Under the pieces are notes generated by a model that saw only the letters and a list, made by a program, of their open reading frames with translations, made no database searches and was not told where the DNA came from. Positions 15,905 to 23,863 of a DNA stretch of 64,000 nt are shown here, in pieces. Numbering within the stretch: the first letter of the stretch is position 1; each line of letters opens with the position of its first letter. The position numbers and the translations under genes were made by a program. This stretch comes from an uncultured Algibacter sp. (GTDB lineage Bacteria > Bacteroidota > Bacteroidia > Flavobacteriales > Flavobacteriaceae): positions 186,001 to 250,000 of the forward strand of contig CANMQH010000002.1 of assembly GCA_947499935.1 (NCBI GenBank), read 5' to 3'.

Positions 15905-17699
15905 AAAAGCATACATCAGCTTAGCGACCCTAACAGGGCTTACTCTAGGAACTTTCTTGGCTATAAGAGCAAAGAAAGCTTCCCATACCCCTATGGCAAC
16001 TACTGATGATGCCATGCAAGATGATTATATCTCCCAAAGCTGGTCCGATGCAGAAAAAAGGACTCCAGATTACAAACGAATGCTTCAAAAATGGGGAACT
16101 AGAGAAGGGCTTATGGAGCTAAGTGGTAATTCTGAAATTCCATTTAAAAAAAAGCGTAAAAAAAGTCTTAAAGCATTAAACAAAATTCAAAAGCAAGGAG
16201 CGCAATTAACACTAAAGCATCACGATAAACCCGAAAGACCTACGTTCTCTTCAGTCGCTAAATATCAACAAGACCTTTTAAAACATGCTGAAGTAACACA
16301 GGTAACTATAACCAATAATACCAATACCATTCAAAAAGCAAGTTTATGGGGAGCCAATACCGATATTGAAAACACATTAAGCTCGGAAATCGTAGAGGAG
16401 CAAGATTTTTCTACTTTGGTCGGTATACATCCCCAAAATGCTATTTACAATCCAGCGAATGATACTTTTTACATCGTTAACCAATTATCGGATTCCGTAA
16501 GTGTTTTGGATACTTCGGGAACGGTTCTCCAAACCATTGCATTAGGCAATGGGTTTGTAGGAGGCATCTCTCCTGTAGACCTTTCGGTAAACACCCTGCT
16601 TTCAAGCCCTAATTACGGGAATATATATGTCATTGGTTCGGTATCTAATACGGTTTATGAAATTGATACCAATTTTGCAATTGTAGCAACCTACAATACA
16701 GGCAAACGCCCTATAGCCATCGCTTTCAATGTATTTAATTCCGCTATTTATATTGCGAATTTAGTCTCCAATGACCTTACTCAAATAGATACACTTAGTA
16801 AAGGTATCACCACCCTACCCAATTTTAATGCGCCAAAATCTATTGGTATCCATGAAGCCTCAGGGAATGTATATGTCTTTAACAGTTCTGGACAAACCAT
16901 TGATGTGCTACACCCTGATAATACCATTGCTAATCAAGGCTTGGCAGTTAGTACTTCCAATGGAAAGTTTGGATATCATAACAAAAGCGTACAGCTTTAT
17001 TTTTCCCTTACCGATAGCAATACCATCATTGCTTTAGATAATGAAGCGTTTACCATCAAAGAGCCTATTGAGGTGGGGAACTCCCCTTTTTCTATGGCAT
17101 ATAATGAGACTACGGAACAACTCTATGTAGCCAATAGAACAGACCAAACTTATACGCTTATTTCCGAAACTGGAACTGTAACTGATACGATTGCTCTGTC
17201 TGCTTTTGACACAGGACTTGCCATCAGTTCTAAAGAGGATATTGTGCTTAGTACGGCTATTAATTCCAATTCGATTGGAATAAAAAAAATAACCAGGACT
17301 CCAGCCATTAGTTTTAACGAGGAGTATGAAGAATATCGTGAAGATTTTCAACATAATCCTGCAGTATTGCAACACCTACGGGTTATCAATTCAGGTAATG
17401 AAAAACTCAATGCATTACAATTCATACATAAATCGGTTACGGGTAAAGAAACCTGTACAACGCATTCATTTAGAAATTATGACAGCCCTCAAAACTTTGC
17501 TAATGTGTCGGAACTCTATGATGTGAAGGGAGCGATTATCGATGGACGTAGCAGTTGGTGCTTGAATATTCCTGCGAATCAAAAAATAACCTTGCTCCTA
17601 TATCACAAGCAATTTGATGTTTATGATTTACTCCCTGAGACTTCGAGAAAATCCATTGGCGTACAAATGAGCAAAGGAATCCCTAAACATTGGAAATAA
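15897..17699 (+). CDS. membrane-anchored beta-propeller protein nested in a structural domain
   Basis: 600 residues. An N-terminal membrane helix (about 8-25) is followed by a charged region. VTITNNTNTIQKASLWGAN near 138-156 matches the start of the beta domain of the 291-residue protein at 12139. About 300 residues of YVTN/NHL-type beta-propeller repeats (each with a Y-V/I-A/I-N strand and a D-T-x-S-x-x-V turn) then follow. Near 480 the sequence returns to that domain (NPAVLQHLRV and YDSPQNF) and completes it. I infer a structural protein with a propeller inserted into a surface loop, possibly a receptor-binding spike. YncE-like cytoplasmic roles are less likely given the nested layout. Confidence 0.65.
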   Translation: MHKKAYISLATLTGLTLGTFLAIRAKKASHTPMATTDDAMQDDYISQSWSDAEKRTPDYKRMLQKWGTREGLMELSGNSEIPFKKKRKKSLKALNKIQKQGAQLTLKHHDKPERPTFSSVAKYQQDLLKHAEVTQVTITNNTNTIQKASLWGANTDIENTLSSEIVEEQDFSTLVGIHPQNAIYNPANDTFYIVNQLSDSVSVLDTSGTVLQTIALGNGFVGGISPVDLSVNTLLSSPNYGNIYVIGSVSNTVYEIDTNFAIVATYNTGKRPIAIAFNVFNSAIYIANLVSNDLTQIDTLSKGITTLPNFNAPKSIGIHEASGNVYVFNSSGQTIDVLHPDNTIANQGLAVSTSNGKFGYHNKSVQLYFSLTDSNTIIALDNEAFTIKEPIEVGNSPFSMAYNETTEQLYVANRTDQTYTLISETGTVTDTIALSAFDTGLAISSKEDIVLSTAINSNSIGIKKITRTPAISFNEEYEEYREDFQHNPAVLQHLRVINSGNEKLNALQFIHKSVTGKETCTTHSFRNYDSPQNFANVSELYDVKGAIIDGRSSWCLNIPANQKITLLLYHKQFDVYDLLPETSRKSIGVQMSKGIPKHWK

Positions 17700-17701
17700 C
17701 T

Positions 17702-18121
17702 ATGAATACAATAACTATTGCCTTAAGCCAATATGGCGTTACTGAAACCCTTGGCGAGAATCACAACCAAATTATTTTAAACTATTTCAAAGACATTGGA
17801 AAACAATGGGTCACTACCGATGAAACCGCTTGGTGTTCTGCTTTTGTCAATTGGGTCGCCTTAAAGGCAAATAAAGAACAAAGTGGTGCATTGACCGCCC
17901 GCTCTTGGCTCAAAGTCGGAACGCCTACACAAACTCCCAAACTTGGCGATGTGGTGGTGTTTTGGAGGTCTAGCAAGCAGAGTTGGAAAGGTCACGTGGG
18001 ATTTTTTGTAGGGTATTCTCAAGACAAGCGATATATCTATTGCTTAGGAGGCAATCAAAACAATCAAGTGAATATCAAAGCGTATCCCGCCTACCGATTA
18101 CTTGGATTTAGAACATTATAA
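17702..18121 (+). CDS. CHAP/NlpC-like peptidoglycan hydrolase (TIGR02594 type)
   Basis: 139 residues from ATG 17702. The catalytic Cys is in AWCSAFVNW near 39-47, the His in GHVGFFVGY near 99-107, and the family signature GGNQNN is near 117. This is the compact single-domain TIGR02594 form, expected to cut peptide bonds in murein. It has no signal peptide, so it may act from within a particle or after lysis. The same domain appears in a broken effector cassette at 39530-40566, sharing the LGGNQNN signature. Confidence 0.75.
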   Translation: MNTITIALSQYGVTETLGENHNQIILNYFKDIGKQWVTTDETAWCSAFVNWVALKANKEQSGALTARSWLKVGTPTQTPKLGDVVVFWRSSKQSWKGHVGFFVGYSQDKRYIYCLGGNQNNQVNIKAYPAYRLLGFRTL

Positions 18122-18142
18122 CCCTTTTTAAAACTATTCAAA

Positions 18143-18640
18143 ATGAAATCTATAGACTATTTAATTATACAAAGTACCAATACTGGAGAGCAAAAAGAGT
18201 TAGACAAAGCCGACATTATTTTCCAACATACCAGTCCTGTTCGTAAGGGAGGTTTGGGTTGGTCACGCCCTGGACTGGATTATTTGGTGTTGAAAGAAGG
18301 CACACTGCAAACTATTATTTCGGAAGATAACCCTACGACTGTAGACTTATGGGATATCTCTCAAGGTAAAGACGGCATTACAGGAATTGCCAAGCACATT
18401 GCTTATGTAGGAGGACGTACCCTTAAGGAAGCTTGGAGCAAAGATACGCGTACCGAAGCCCAAAAAGCCACTTTAGAAGCCATCGTAAAGTTTTATATAC
18501 TGCGGTTTCCAAATGTAATTGTTATGGGGTTTGATGAGATAGAAAGCAAAGCCAATTCTGAAAACCCTGGGTTTTCTACCTCGGATTGGTTAGCAGAAAT
18601 AGGAATTCCTGAGCAAAACATTTATAAGAATTATAAGTAA
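18143..18640 (+). CDS. amidase-fold protein with apparently lost zinc ligands
   Basis: 165 residues laid out like T7-lysozyme-type N-acetylmuramoyl-L-alanine amidases: an initial D-Y-L-I-I strand, GLGWSRPGLDYLV, a Y-V-G-G turn, a DTRTEAQ helix and a final NPGFSTSDWL. At places where active amidases have His, His and Cys zinc ligands, I see Gln (IIQSTN), Phe (GFDEI) and Asn (NPGF). It may therefore bind murein or serve a structural role instead of cutting. The alignment is from memory, so loss of activity is an inference. It lies between other murein-related genes. Confidence 0.6.
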   Translation: MKSIDYLIIQSTNTGEQKELDKADIIFQHTSPVRKGGLGWSRPGLDYLVLKEGTLQTIISEDNPTTVDLWDISQGKDGITGIAKHIAYVGGRTLKEAWSKDTRTEAQKATLEAIVKFYILRFPNVIVMGFDEIESKANSENPGFSTSDWLAEIGIPEQNIYKNYK

Positions 18641-18826
18641 ATGAAAACCATTATCACACTAGGAGTGGGCTTTTGGCTCGGACGACAACTTTATATTAAT
18701 TACGATAAACAAGAAGCCTTGAAAAAAGAAACAGCGATTAAAAAACGCTTGGTTTCCTTTTTGGAGGAAAAGCAATTTTCTTCCGCTGAACTAAAACAAT
18801 ATTCTAAAAAGATTATAGGAAACTAA
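18641..18826 (+). CDS. small hypothetical protein
   Basis: 61 residues starting on the base after the preceding stop and overlapping the next gene by one base (TAATG). The N-terminus is moderately hydrophobic (about 3-18, with Trp and Gly), followed by a charged helix. Its start and stop are both tightly coupled to neighbours, which supports it as a real gene. No family is recognised. Confidence 0.55.
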   Translation: MKTIITLGVGFWLGRQLYINYDKQEALKKETAIKKRLVSFLEEKQFSSAELKQYSKKIIGN

Positions 18827-19269
18827 TGGCCATACCAGCAACTGCATATCAAAAAACCTTTCTCATTCCAGAAGCCAATGACCCTTGCGCTATTTGGGTG
18901 GGATATTACTCCAAATTAAAACGGGAAGTGGGTAGTGATAATGCTAAAATGTTATGGCTCATAACTTGGAAAGCTAAAGGTGCTACATCGTGTTTGACCA
19001 ACCCTAGTTTTAATAACTGGCTTGTTAAAAATAAGATTGATGTATCCAATATGGCTACCCGAACCATTTCAGACCTATCGGAAATTGGTGGTAATTTTTT
19101 AGGCATGAGTAAAAATTTGAGCAAAATCTTATCGATAGGAGTTCCCGTAGCATTGGGAGCGGTACTCATTGGAATACTTGTGGTACTTAGAAATTCCACT
19201 AAAAATGCTGACATAACAGACTTAGCTAGCCTAACCCCGATGGGCAAAGGATTAAAATTATTGAAGTAA
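18826..19269 (+). CDS. membrane protein of the virus-like element
   Basis: 147 residues. The N-terminal 90 residues are soluble with several Trp and Cys residues (DPCAIWVGYY, WLITWKAKG). One long hydrophobic helix lies at about 103-123. Its stop is followed immediately by the start of the first annexin-like paralogue. The family is not recognised; it is probably a membrane-embedded virion or assembly protein. Confidence 0.55.
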   Translation: MAIPATAYQKTFLIPEANDPCAIWVGYYSKLKREVGSDNAKMLWLITWKAKGATSCLTNPSFNNWLVKNKIDVSNMATRTISDLSEIGGNFLGMSKNLSKILSIGVPVALGAVLIGILVVLRNSTKNADITDLASLTPMGKGLKLLK

Positions 19270-19770
19270 ATGAAAATAGGAACCACACATAAAATAATGG
19301 GACTTGGCTTGGCGGTGTTATTTACGGGAGCTACGGCAATGAGTGTGCGCAAGCGTATTCGAGATAAACGAACCGAGATATTACTCGGTGTCATCACTTC
19401 CAAAATTGGTGTGGGAACGACGTTGTTAGGTGCTGAAAATGCTTTTGATATTAATTATTTAAACAAGCTACTGCAACAGGTATCCTTTACCGTTTTGGTC
19501 ATAAAAAAAGAAGTCGCAACTCGTTACGCCAAACAAATCCATAGTGCTTGGGCAAGTTGGTATCAAGGCGGAGATAATGAAGCAAAAGTATATGCGGTTT
19601 TTAGAAAACTTCAGGACAAGGTACAGGTAGCCCAAGTGACCAAAGCCTATCAAAATCTGTATTCCGAAAACTTAATTGACGTGCTCAAAGACCGTTTTTC
19701 AAATAGCGAAATTAAAGAGGTGCTATCCATAGTGGCACAATTACCAAATTATAGAACAACCAACGCATAA
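19270..19770 (+). CDS. membrane-anchored annexin-repeat-like protein A
   Basis: 166 residues: one N-terminal membrane helix (about 9-24), then an all-helical domain with D-N-E-A-K-V-Y-A-V-F, VTKAYQNLYS and a final QLPNY. The order acidic calcium-loop-like turn, VxxAY helix, then L-x-x-x-L helix resembles annexin-type repeats seen in Bacteroidota phage proteins. The next gene is a clear paralogue: FDINYLN/FDMNYIN and QLPNY occur at matching positions. They overlap by one base. A pair of interacting virion membrane proteins is inferred. Confidence 0.6.
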   Translation: MKIGTTHKIMGLGLAVLFTGATAMSVRKRIRDKRTEILLGVITSKIGVGTTLLGAENAFDINYLNKLLQQVSFTVLVIKKEVATRYAKQIHSAWASWYQGGDNEAKVYAVFRKLQDKVQVAQVTKAYQNLYSENLIDVLKDRFSNSEIKEVLSIVAQLPNYRTTNA

Positions 19771-20291
19771 TGGAAATTTCAAAAACAACATGGTGGATGA
19801 TTGGCGGTGCAACAGTAGCGGGATTAAGTATTGGGGCTTTTTGGTTTTTTAATAACCGATTGATACAAAAAAAGAAGCCTAAAGCTTCTAATGTTTCTTT
19901 AGGTGAAGGTAAAACCATCAATTTAAGTGCTACAGCTGGAACTCGGCAAGTACCCAATTGGAACAATCCTTTTGATATGAACTATATCAACGAAGTAGCG
20001 CAATGGTTACAACCAAAATCTATTGTTAAAATGGATAAGACCACTGCCTTGAATTTCGCCAAAACTATTAAAAATGCCAAAGGCATTTTTAATGATGATG
20101 ATGAAGCAGTGCGTCTTATTTTTTCCAAGAGATTACGGGATAAAACCAATGTTTCGAGTATTTCTAAAGCCTTTTGGAATCATTATCAAAAGGATATGTG
20201 GCAATATCTATCCAGTTTTTTATCTCAAAATGAAATGCAAAAATATGTAGTGCAACCCGTCAAACAACTTCCAAATTATACTATCGCCTAA
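19770..20291 (+). CDS. membrane-anchored annexin-repeat-like protein B
   Basis: 173 residues: N-terminal membrane helix (about 6-26), linker, then FDMNYIN, DDDEAVRLIFSKRLRDK, SISKAFWNHY and QLPNY, matching protein A in order and spacing. It is therefore a tandem duplicate that has diverged strongly in sequence while keeping the layout. It overlaps both neighbours by one base. Its function is unknown; annexin-like repeats suggest lipid or protein contact. Confidence 0.6.
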   Translation: MEISKTTWWMIGGATVAGLSIGAFWFFNNRLIQKKKPKASNVSLGEGKTINLSATAGTRQVPNWNNPFDMNYINEVAQWLQPKSIVKMDKTTALNFAKTIKNAKGIFNDDDEAVRLIFSKRLRDKTNVSSISKAFWNHYQKDMWQYLSSFLSQNEMQKYVVQPVKQLPNYTIA

Positions 20292-20773
20292 TGAAAAAAA
20301 CAATCACCAAACCAAAACCTAATTTCTTTACAAAAAACAAAGACCTTCTTATTGCGGGAGGTGCTATTGTGCTACTTGCTGGAGCTGGGGCTACTTGGTA
20401 TTATTTAAAAAAGAAAAAAGAGACACTTAAAAAGAATGACCTAACGAGCACTGGATTGACCTCTGCATCAATGTCTTCTTCAGGGAGATTGAACACTCCT
20501 GTAAGACCTAATAGTACCCCTTTGTCTTCAACAAGTACAACCTCTGGTTACCCTATCAAATATGGGAGTCGTCATGCAGATGTAAAAGTGTTGCAACGCT
20601 ACTTAAAAATATATAAAGCAGACCTAGGTAGTACAGGACCAAAACGAGATGGTGTGGATGGCATTTTTGGTCCTAAAACCGCTAGAGCATCTAAAAAACA
20701 ATTAGGAAAATCGGTATTCACTACCAGCGATATTGATGGTATGCGTCGTACCCTTAAAACCATGGGAAAGTAA
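20291..20773 (+). CDS. membrane-anchored peptidoglycan-binding protein
   Basis: 160 residues. There is a Lys-rich start, one membrane helix (about 18-37), a Ser/Thr-rich linker, and a C-terminal PG_binding_1-type domain (about 88-155) with GSRHADVKVLQRYL and DGIFGPKTARA as hallmark elements. It should tether a membrane to peptidoglycan. Such a domain fits a virion membrane protein that recognises the cell wall during entry. The gene is coupled to the preceding one by a one-base overlap. Confidence 0.7.
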   Translation: MKKTITKPKPNFFTKNKDLLIAGGAIVLLAGAGATWYYLKKKKETLKKNDLTSTGLTSASMSSSGRLNTPVRPNSTPLSSTSTTSGYPIKYGSRHADVKVLQRYLKIYKADLGSTGPKRDGVDGIFGPKTARASKKQLGKSVFTTSDIDGMRRTLKTMGK

Positions 20774-20774
20774 T

Positions 20775-21203
20775 ATGAATCGTAAACAGACCATACAAAC
20801 AGGACTTATAGCTGGGCTACTCATTAGTGTTGGGCTATTACAATACCGTTTATTTAAAGCTAACAAAAGCAAAACCGAAGAGGTTCAAAATGATGAACCT
20901 TTAGCGTTTGCAGAGATTCCAACCAAAACAATTCGCATTCCTAAAAAAGTGGAAACTACTCCAATTTCTGAGTCGGTAACCCTAGAGAAACTCAAAAGTG
21001 TGTTCCCGCTCCAATTGGGAAGCACGGGAGATGAAGTTACACAGCTTCAGGTCTATTTACTGAAACAGCATGGTTGGGAGCAAAACGTAACTATGGGAAC
21101 CTATGATGAAACTACCCAAAATAGGGTGCTTAAGTTTTTAAAAGTACCCCAAGTAAGTCAAGCGCTTTACAAGCAATTAATACCTAATCCCATAAAGCTA
21201 TAA
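20775..21203 (+). CDS. membrane-anchored peptidoglycan-binding-like protein, second copy
   Basis: 142 residues from ATG 20775, which lies just after the previous stop; an in-frame start at 20733 would overlap it. It has an N-terminal membrane helix (about 9-26), a linker, then a diverged PG_binding_1-like domain with LGSTGDEVTQLQVYL and GTYDETTQNRVLKF. It is probably a diverged duplicate of the preceding gene. It lacks the canonical D-G-x-F-G-P loop, having a T-M-G-T-Y-D-E-T version instead. Confidence 0.6.
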   Translation: MNRKQTIQTGLIAGLLISVGLLQYRLFKANKSKTEEVQNDEPLAFAEIPTKTIRIPKKVETTPISESVTLEKLKSVFPLQLGSTGDEVTQLQVYLLKQHGWEQNVTMGTYDETTQNRVLKFLKVPQVSQALYKQLIPNPIKL

Positions 21204-21442
21204 TGGCAAAAAAAAGAAGCTTTAATAATATTATCGATTCGCTAATTGATGATGAAGGACTAAAAACAGAAGTGACCGTAACTCTAACCGATGAAACTTT
21301 AATTAAAGTGATTGTTGCCCTTTTGGCTTCTGGAATTGGTGTGATGTTAGTTAATCATTTACTAAAAAACCAGTTTCCTAATCGTCAATTAAGCACTATT
21401 TCAAAAGAAGTCACATCCATTAAAAAACAACTTTCAAAATGA
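21203..21442 (+). CDS. small single-pass membrane protein
   Basis: 79 residues: a soluble N-terminal 35 residues, one hydrophobic helix (about 37-54) and a basic tail. It overlaps the preceding gene by one base and the next by 4 nt (ATGA). The family is not recognised. It is one in a series of small membrane proteins in this operon. Confidence 0.55.
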   Translation: MAKKRSFNNIIDSLIDDEGLKTEVTVTLTDETLIKVIVALLASGIGVMLVNHLLKNQFPNRQLSTISKEVTSIKKQLSK

Positions 21443-21759
21443 TTCAAATTTTACAACAAATCGTACAGTACATCAACGGCTTAGATTGGAGCTATATCAT
21501 CACCTTTATTTTACTGGCGCATGCGCTAAACTATTCCAAAGTACTTGATTGGCTTTTTAAAATAACCAAACTAAAAATTCAAACCCGATACCGCGTGATG
21601 TTTATCGGTCTACTCTATGGTATTTTCCTGTTTTTTCTTCGGAGCTACAACACAGACAAAATAGAAACTTTGCTACAGTCTTTCGTTTTTGCAATGGTGT
21701 TCCACAAGCTTATCATAGAAAAAGTACTGCAACAAATTTTAGGACAAAAAACACCATAG
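21439..21759 (+). CDS. multi-pass small membrane protein, holin-like size
   Basis: 106 residues with three hydrophobic stretches (about 17-32, 51-66 and 78-94) separated by basic loops. Size and topology are compatible with a phage holin, and it sits directly before a spanin-like pair of overlapping genes. There is no sequence proof of that role. Confidence 0.5.
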   Translation: MIQILQQIVQYINGLDWSYIITFILLAHALNYSKVLDWLFKITKLKIQTRYRVMFIGLLYGIFLFFLRSYNTDKIETLLQSFVFAMVFHKLIIEKVLQQILGQKTP

Positions 21760-21762
21760 GTT

Positions 21763-22107
21763 ATGAAACACTGGAAAGAAACTCTATTTGTATTGGCTCT
21801 TTTTGCTTTGATAGTACTATTGGTCTTTAGGGAGCTAAATAGTCTTAATTCTTTGGTGAATCCAAAACACACTACTATTGAAGAAGTCAATGATAGTTTG
21901 CAAAAGCAAAACACGACGATAGATACCCATATTGAGATTATCGAAAAAAGGGCAGGCAATCTAAATCAAAGGATTGAGAAAGAGACCAAAGTATTAACCA
22001 CTTTAAAAAACATACAAGATGAAAACCTATCTCATATCCATAATGCTTCTGATGAGCAACTTTTGGAGTTTTTCTCAAAGTTTAAAACCCAAGATTCTAT
22101 CTATTAA
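21763..22107 (+). CDS. membrane-anchored coiled-coil protein (i-spanin-like layout)
   Basis: 114 residues: an N-terminal membrane helix at about 7-24, followed by a periplasmic-type coiled coil to the end. A second gene in another frame starts inside this one (22019), 89 nt before its stop. Embedded or overlapping gene pairs of a membrane-anchored coiled-coil protein with a secreted partner are the hallmark of Rz/Rz1 spanins. Homology is not visible, so this is an analogy from architecture. Confidence 0.5.
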   Translation: MKHWKETLFVLALFALIVLLVFRELNSLNSLVNPKHTTIEEVNDSLQKQNTTIDTHIEIIEKRAGNLNQRIEKETKVLTTLKNIQDENLSHIHNASDEQLLEFFSKFKTQDSIY

Positions 22108-22435
22108 AGGCGAAACCCATTTTTGTTTTACCGTTGCTCAATCCAAAATTATTGCGGAGCAATTACAACAAAAAGTGTATGCGGATTCTATAGTGCGAAT
22201 ACTTCAGAACAATACTGAACGGTTTAAAAAGCTTTTGGTTTTTAAAGATGATATTATTCACAGAAGCAAAACACAGACATCTAATTTGAATCATATTGCA
22301 AATAACCAAAAAACACAAATCAATGGTCTTGAACTAGACCTAAAAAAAGAAAAGAAGAAAGGTAAAAGACGAAGTTTTTTTACTAAAGTAGGTGGCGTTT
22401 TTGCAATCATTACGGGGATATTACTATTTAAATAA
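22019..22435 (+). CDS. signal-peptide coiled-coil protein overlapping the preceding gene
   Basis: 138 residues starting inside the previous gene in a different frame. The first 19 residues look like a cleavable signal peptide (hydrophobic core LISIMLLMSNFWSFS, then Gln). A long coiled coil follows, and there is a hydrophobic C-terminus (about 124-137). There is no lipobox Cys, so it is not a standard Rz1 lipoprotein; the C-terminal helix could take its place. It may be a spanin partner or another membrane-spanning structural protein. Confidence 0.5.
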   Translation: MKTYLISIMLLMSNFWSFSQSLKPKILSIKGETHFCFTVAQSKIIAEQLQQKVYADSIVRILQNNTERFKKLLVFKDDIIHRSKTQTSNLNHIANNQKTQINGLELDLKKEKKKGKRRSFFTKVGGVFAIITGILLFK

Positions 22436-22441
22436 ATACTT

Positions 22442-22879
22442 ATGAGCATTTTTGGATATCAAAGTGACCAAATCAATACAACGGTTAATACTACTTCCGC
22501 TTTAGGCGAACATAGTGCTATTAAATTCCGACCAGAGGACGTGGTAAATACTATTGTTTTTAATTCTAACAGGGATAGTTTTACCCTTACCAACACTAAT
22601 ATTCTTATGGGTAACGACATTGTTTTCAAAAGAACAGCAGGTGTTGGGCGCTTCAATTCAGAGCGCATATTTCGCTTACCTGTAAAAGCTTTTTTTAGAG
22701 GATTTTCAAGGGCTGCATTTGGAATTACGTTTTCGAATATCGGAAACCCTTTTACTTACAGAATAGACAGCAATGGGCACGTTTTTTTAAATGGTGAAAT
22801 CACATCGGTAAACGAAGAAGTGATTTTTAACTTCACACCTTACGTCGTAGAAACCCCTATACGTTTTGTAGATTTTTAA
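22442..22879 (+). CDS. beta-rich putative structural protein
   Basis: 145 residues, soluble, rich in alternating hydrophobic strands (VVNTIVFNSNRDSFTL, DIVFKRTAGVG) with no signal or membrane helix. The composition and lack of Cys resemble small capsid or spike proteins. The family is not recognised. It overlaps the next gene by one base. Confidence 0.5.
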   Translation: MSIFGYQSDQINTTVNTTSALGEHSAIKFRPEDVVNTIVFNSNRDSFTLTNTNILMGNDIVFKRTAGVGRFNSERIFRLPVKAFFRGFSRAAFGITFSNIGNPFTYRIDSNGHVFLNGEITSVNEEVIFNFTPYVVETPIRFVDF

Positions 22880-23211
22880 TGAAAATGGATATACTAAAAT
22901 TAATCGGAATCGTATTCGGTGCTACTGGTTTTTGGAAGCTTGCCGAACTACTCTTCCAGTACCGAAGCCAACAACAACTTAAAAAAGCGGAAATCCGAAA
23001 CTTGAATACTCAAGCTGATGATAGAGTGGTTGATAATTGGGTACAATGGTCTGAGAAAATGGAAAAACGGATTCTTGAATTGGAAAACAAGAATACTATA
23101 ATGAATAAGACCATAACCAAACAACGAGAGCGCATTAATGAATTGCAACGCTATGTTGACCAGTTGGAGGAAGAAATTAAAACCTATAAAAACTCAAGAG
23201 ATGAACATTAA
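22879..23211 (+). CDS. membrane-anchored coiled-coil protein
   Basis: 110 residues: an N-terminal hydrophobic helix (about 4-25) and a long coiled coil (about 30-108) with E-x-x-x-x-x-x-N heptads. Proteins of this size and layout are common in Bacteroidota phages, often near lysis genes. The role is not known. The stop overlaps the start of the next small gene by 11 nt. Confidence 0.5.
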   Translation: MKMDILKLIGIVFGATGFWKLAELLFQYRSQQQLKKAEIRNLNTQADDRVVDNWVQWSEKMEKRILELENKNTIMNKTITKQRERINELQRYVDQLEEEIKTYKNSRDEH

Positions 23212-23344
23212 TAAGGGAAACCGAACATTGAATTATATTTTTGGAACATTTATTTTACTGAGTTCAGTAAAGATAGGTGCTGACTTATATGCTAAATACA
23301 AGAATAAATCTGGCACTAAAAGCTGTGGTTGCAAAAAAGCCTAA
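23201..23344 (+). CDS. small Cys-tailed membrane protein
   Basis: 47 residues from ATG 23201 (a longer in-frame start at 23138 would lie deep in the preceding gene). It has one hydrophobic helix at about 10-28 and a C-terminal KSCGCKKA tail with two Cys separated by Gly. It stops 1 nt before the M15 peptidase start. The function is unknown. Confidence 0.5.
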   Translation: MNINKGNRTLNYIFGTFILLSSVKIGADLYAKYKNKSGTKSCGCKKA

Positions 23345-23345
23345 G

Positions 23346-23861
23346 ATGCCTTCAAAAAACAATACACATATTTATGTTGGCATCGGTACATTAACCATTT
23401 TGCTGGGGTCTGCTTTTATGGTTTCGCGCGTGCTAAAACAAAAAAGGCATCAAACAGTTCTCAAAAAAAAAGACACCAGTATTTTTGATAGTCCTGATGC
23501 CTTGGGTTCAGGGCAATGTATTTCTCCTCGACTTGTTTTTATGTTACAACAATTGGAACAGAAAACAGGCTACCCTATTTTTAGTTGGATAAATTCGGGC
23601 GTGCGTACCCCTTACTGGAATCGTAAAGTGGGTGGGGTTCGTAATTCATCCCACGAAATCCCCAATTGTAAAGCGGTAGATATTAAAGCGCTAAACAAAA
23701 CCATTCGTAACCGTTTGGTTTATGTAGCGAGCGAAGTAGGCTTTAAAAGAATTGGAGTGGGAAAAACGTTTGTGCATTTGGATGTTGACCAAAATAAGTC
23801 TCAACATGTAGCTTGGGGCTATCCATCAGGAAGCCTTCCCGAAATTAATCCATTTGTATAG
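23346..23861 (+). CDS. membrane-anchored M15-type D,D/L,D-carboxypeptidase
   Basis: 171 residues from ATG 23346. There is one N-terminal membrane helix (about 8-25), a linker, then a peptidase M15_3-like domain: SGVRTPYWNRKVGGV, a zinc-ligand segment SSHEIPNCKAVDI (His and Asp, two residues further apart than usual) and FVHLDVD with the third His. It should cleave murein peptide crosslinks. The tether and lack of a signal peptide suggest a virion entry enzyme or lysis enzyme. Zinc ligands look intact. Confidence 0.7.
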   Translation: MPSKNNTHIYVGIGTLTILLGSAFMVSRVLKQKRHQTVLKKKDTSIFDSPDALGSGQCISPRLVFMLQQLEQKTGYPIFSWINSGVRTPYWNRKVGGVRNSSHEIPNCKAVDIKALNKTIRNRLVYVASEVGFKRIGVGKTFVHLDVDQNKSQHVAWGYPSGSLPEINPFV

Positions 23862-23863
23862 TT

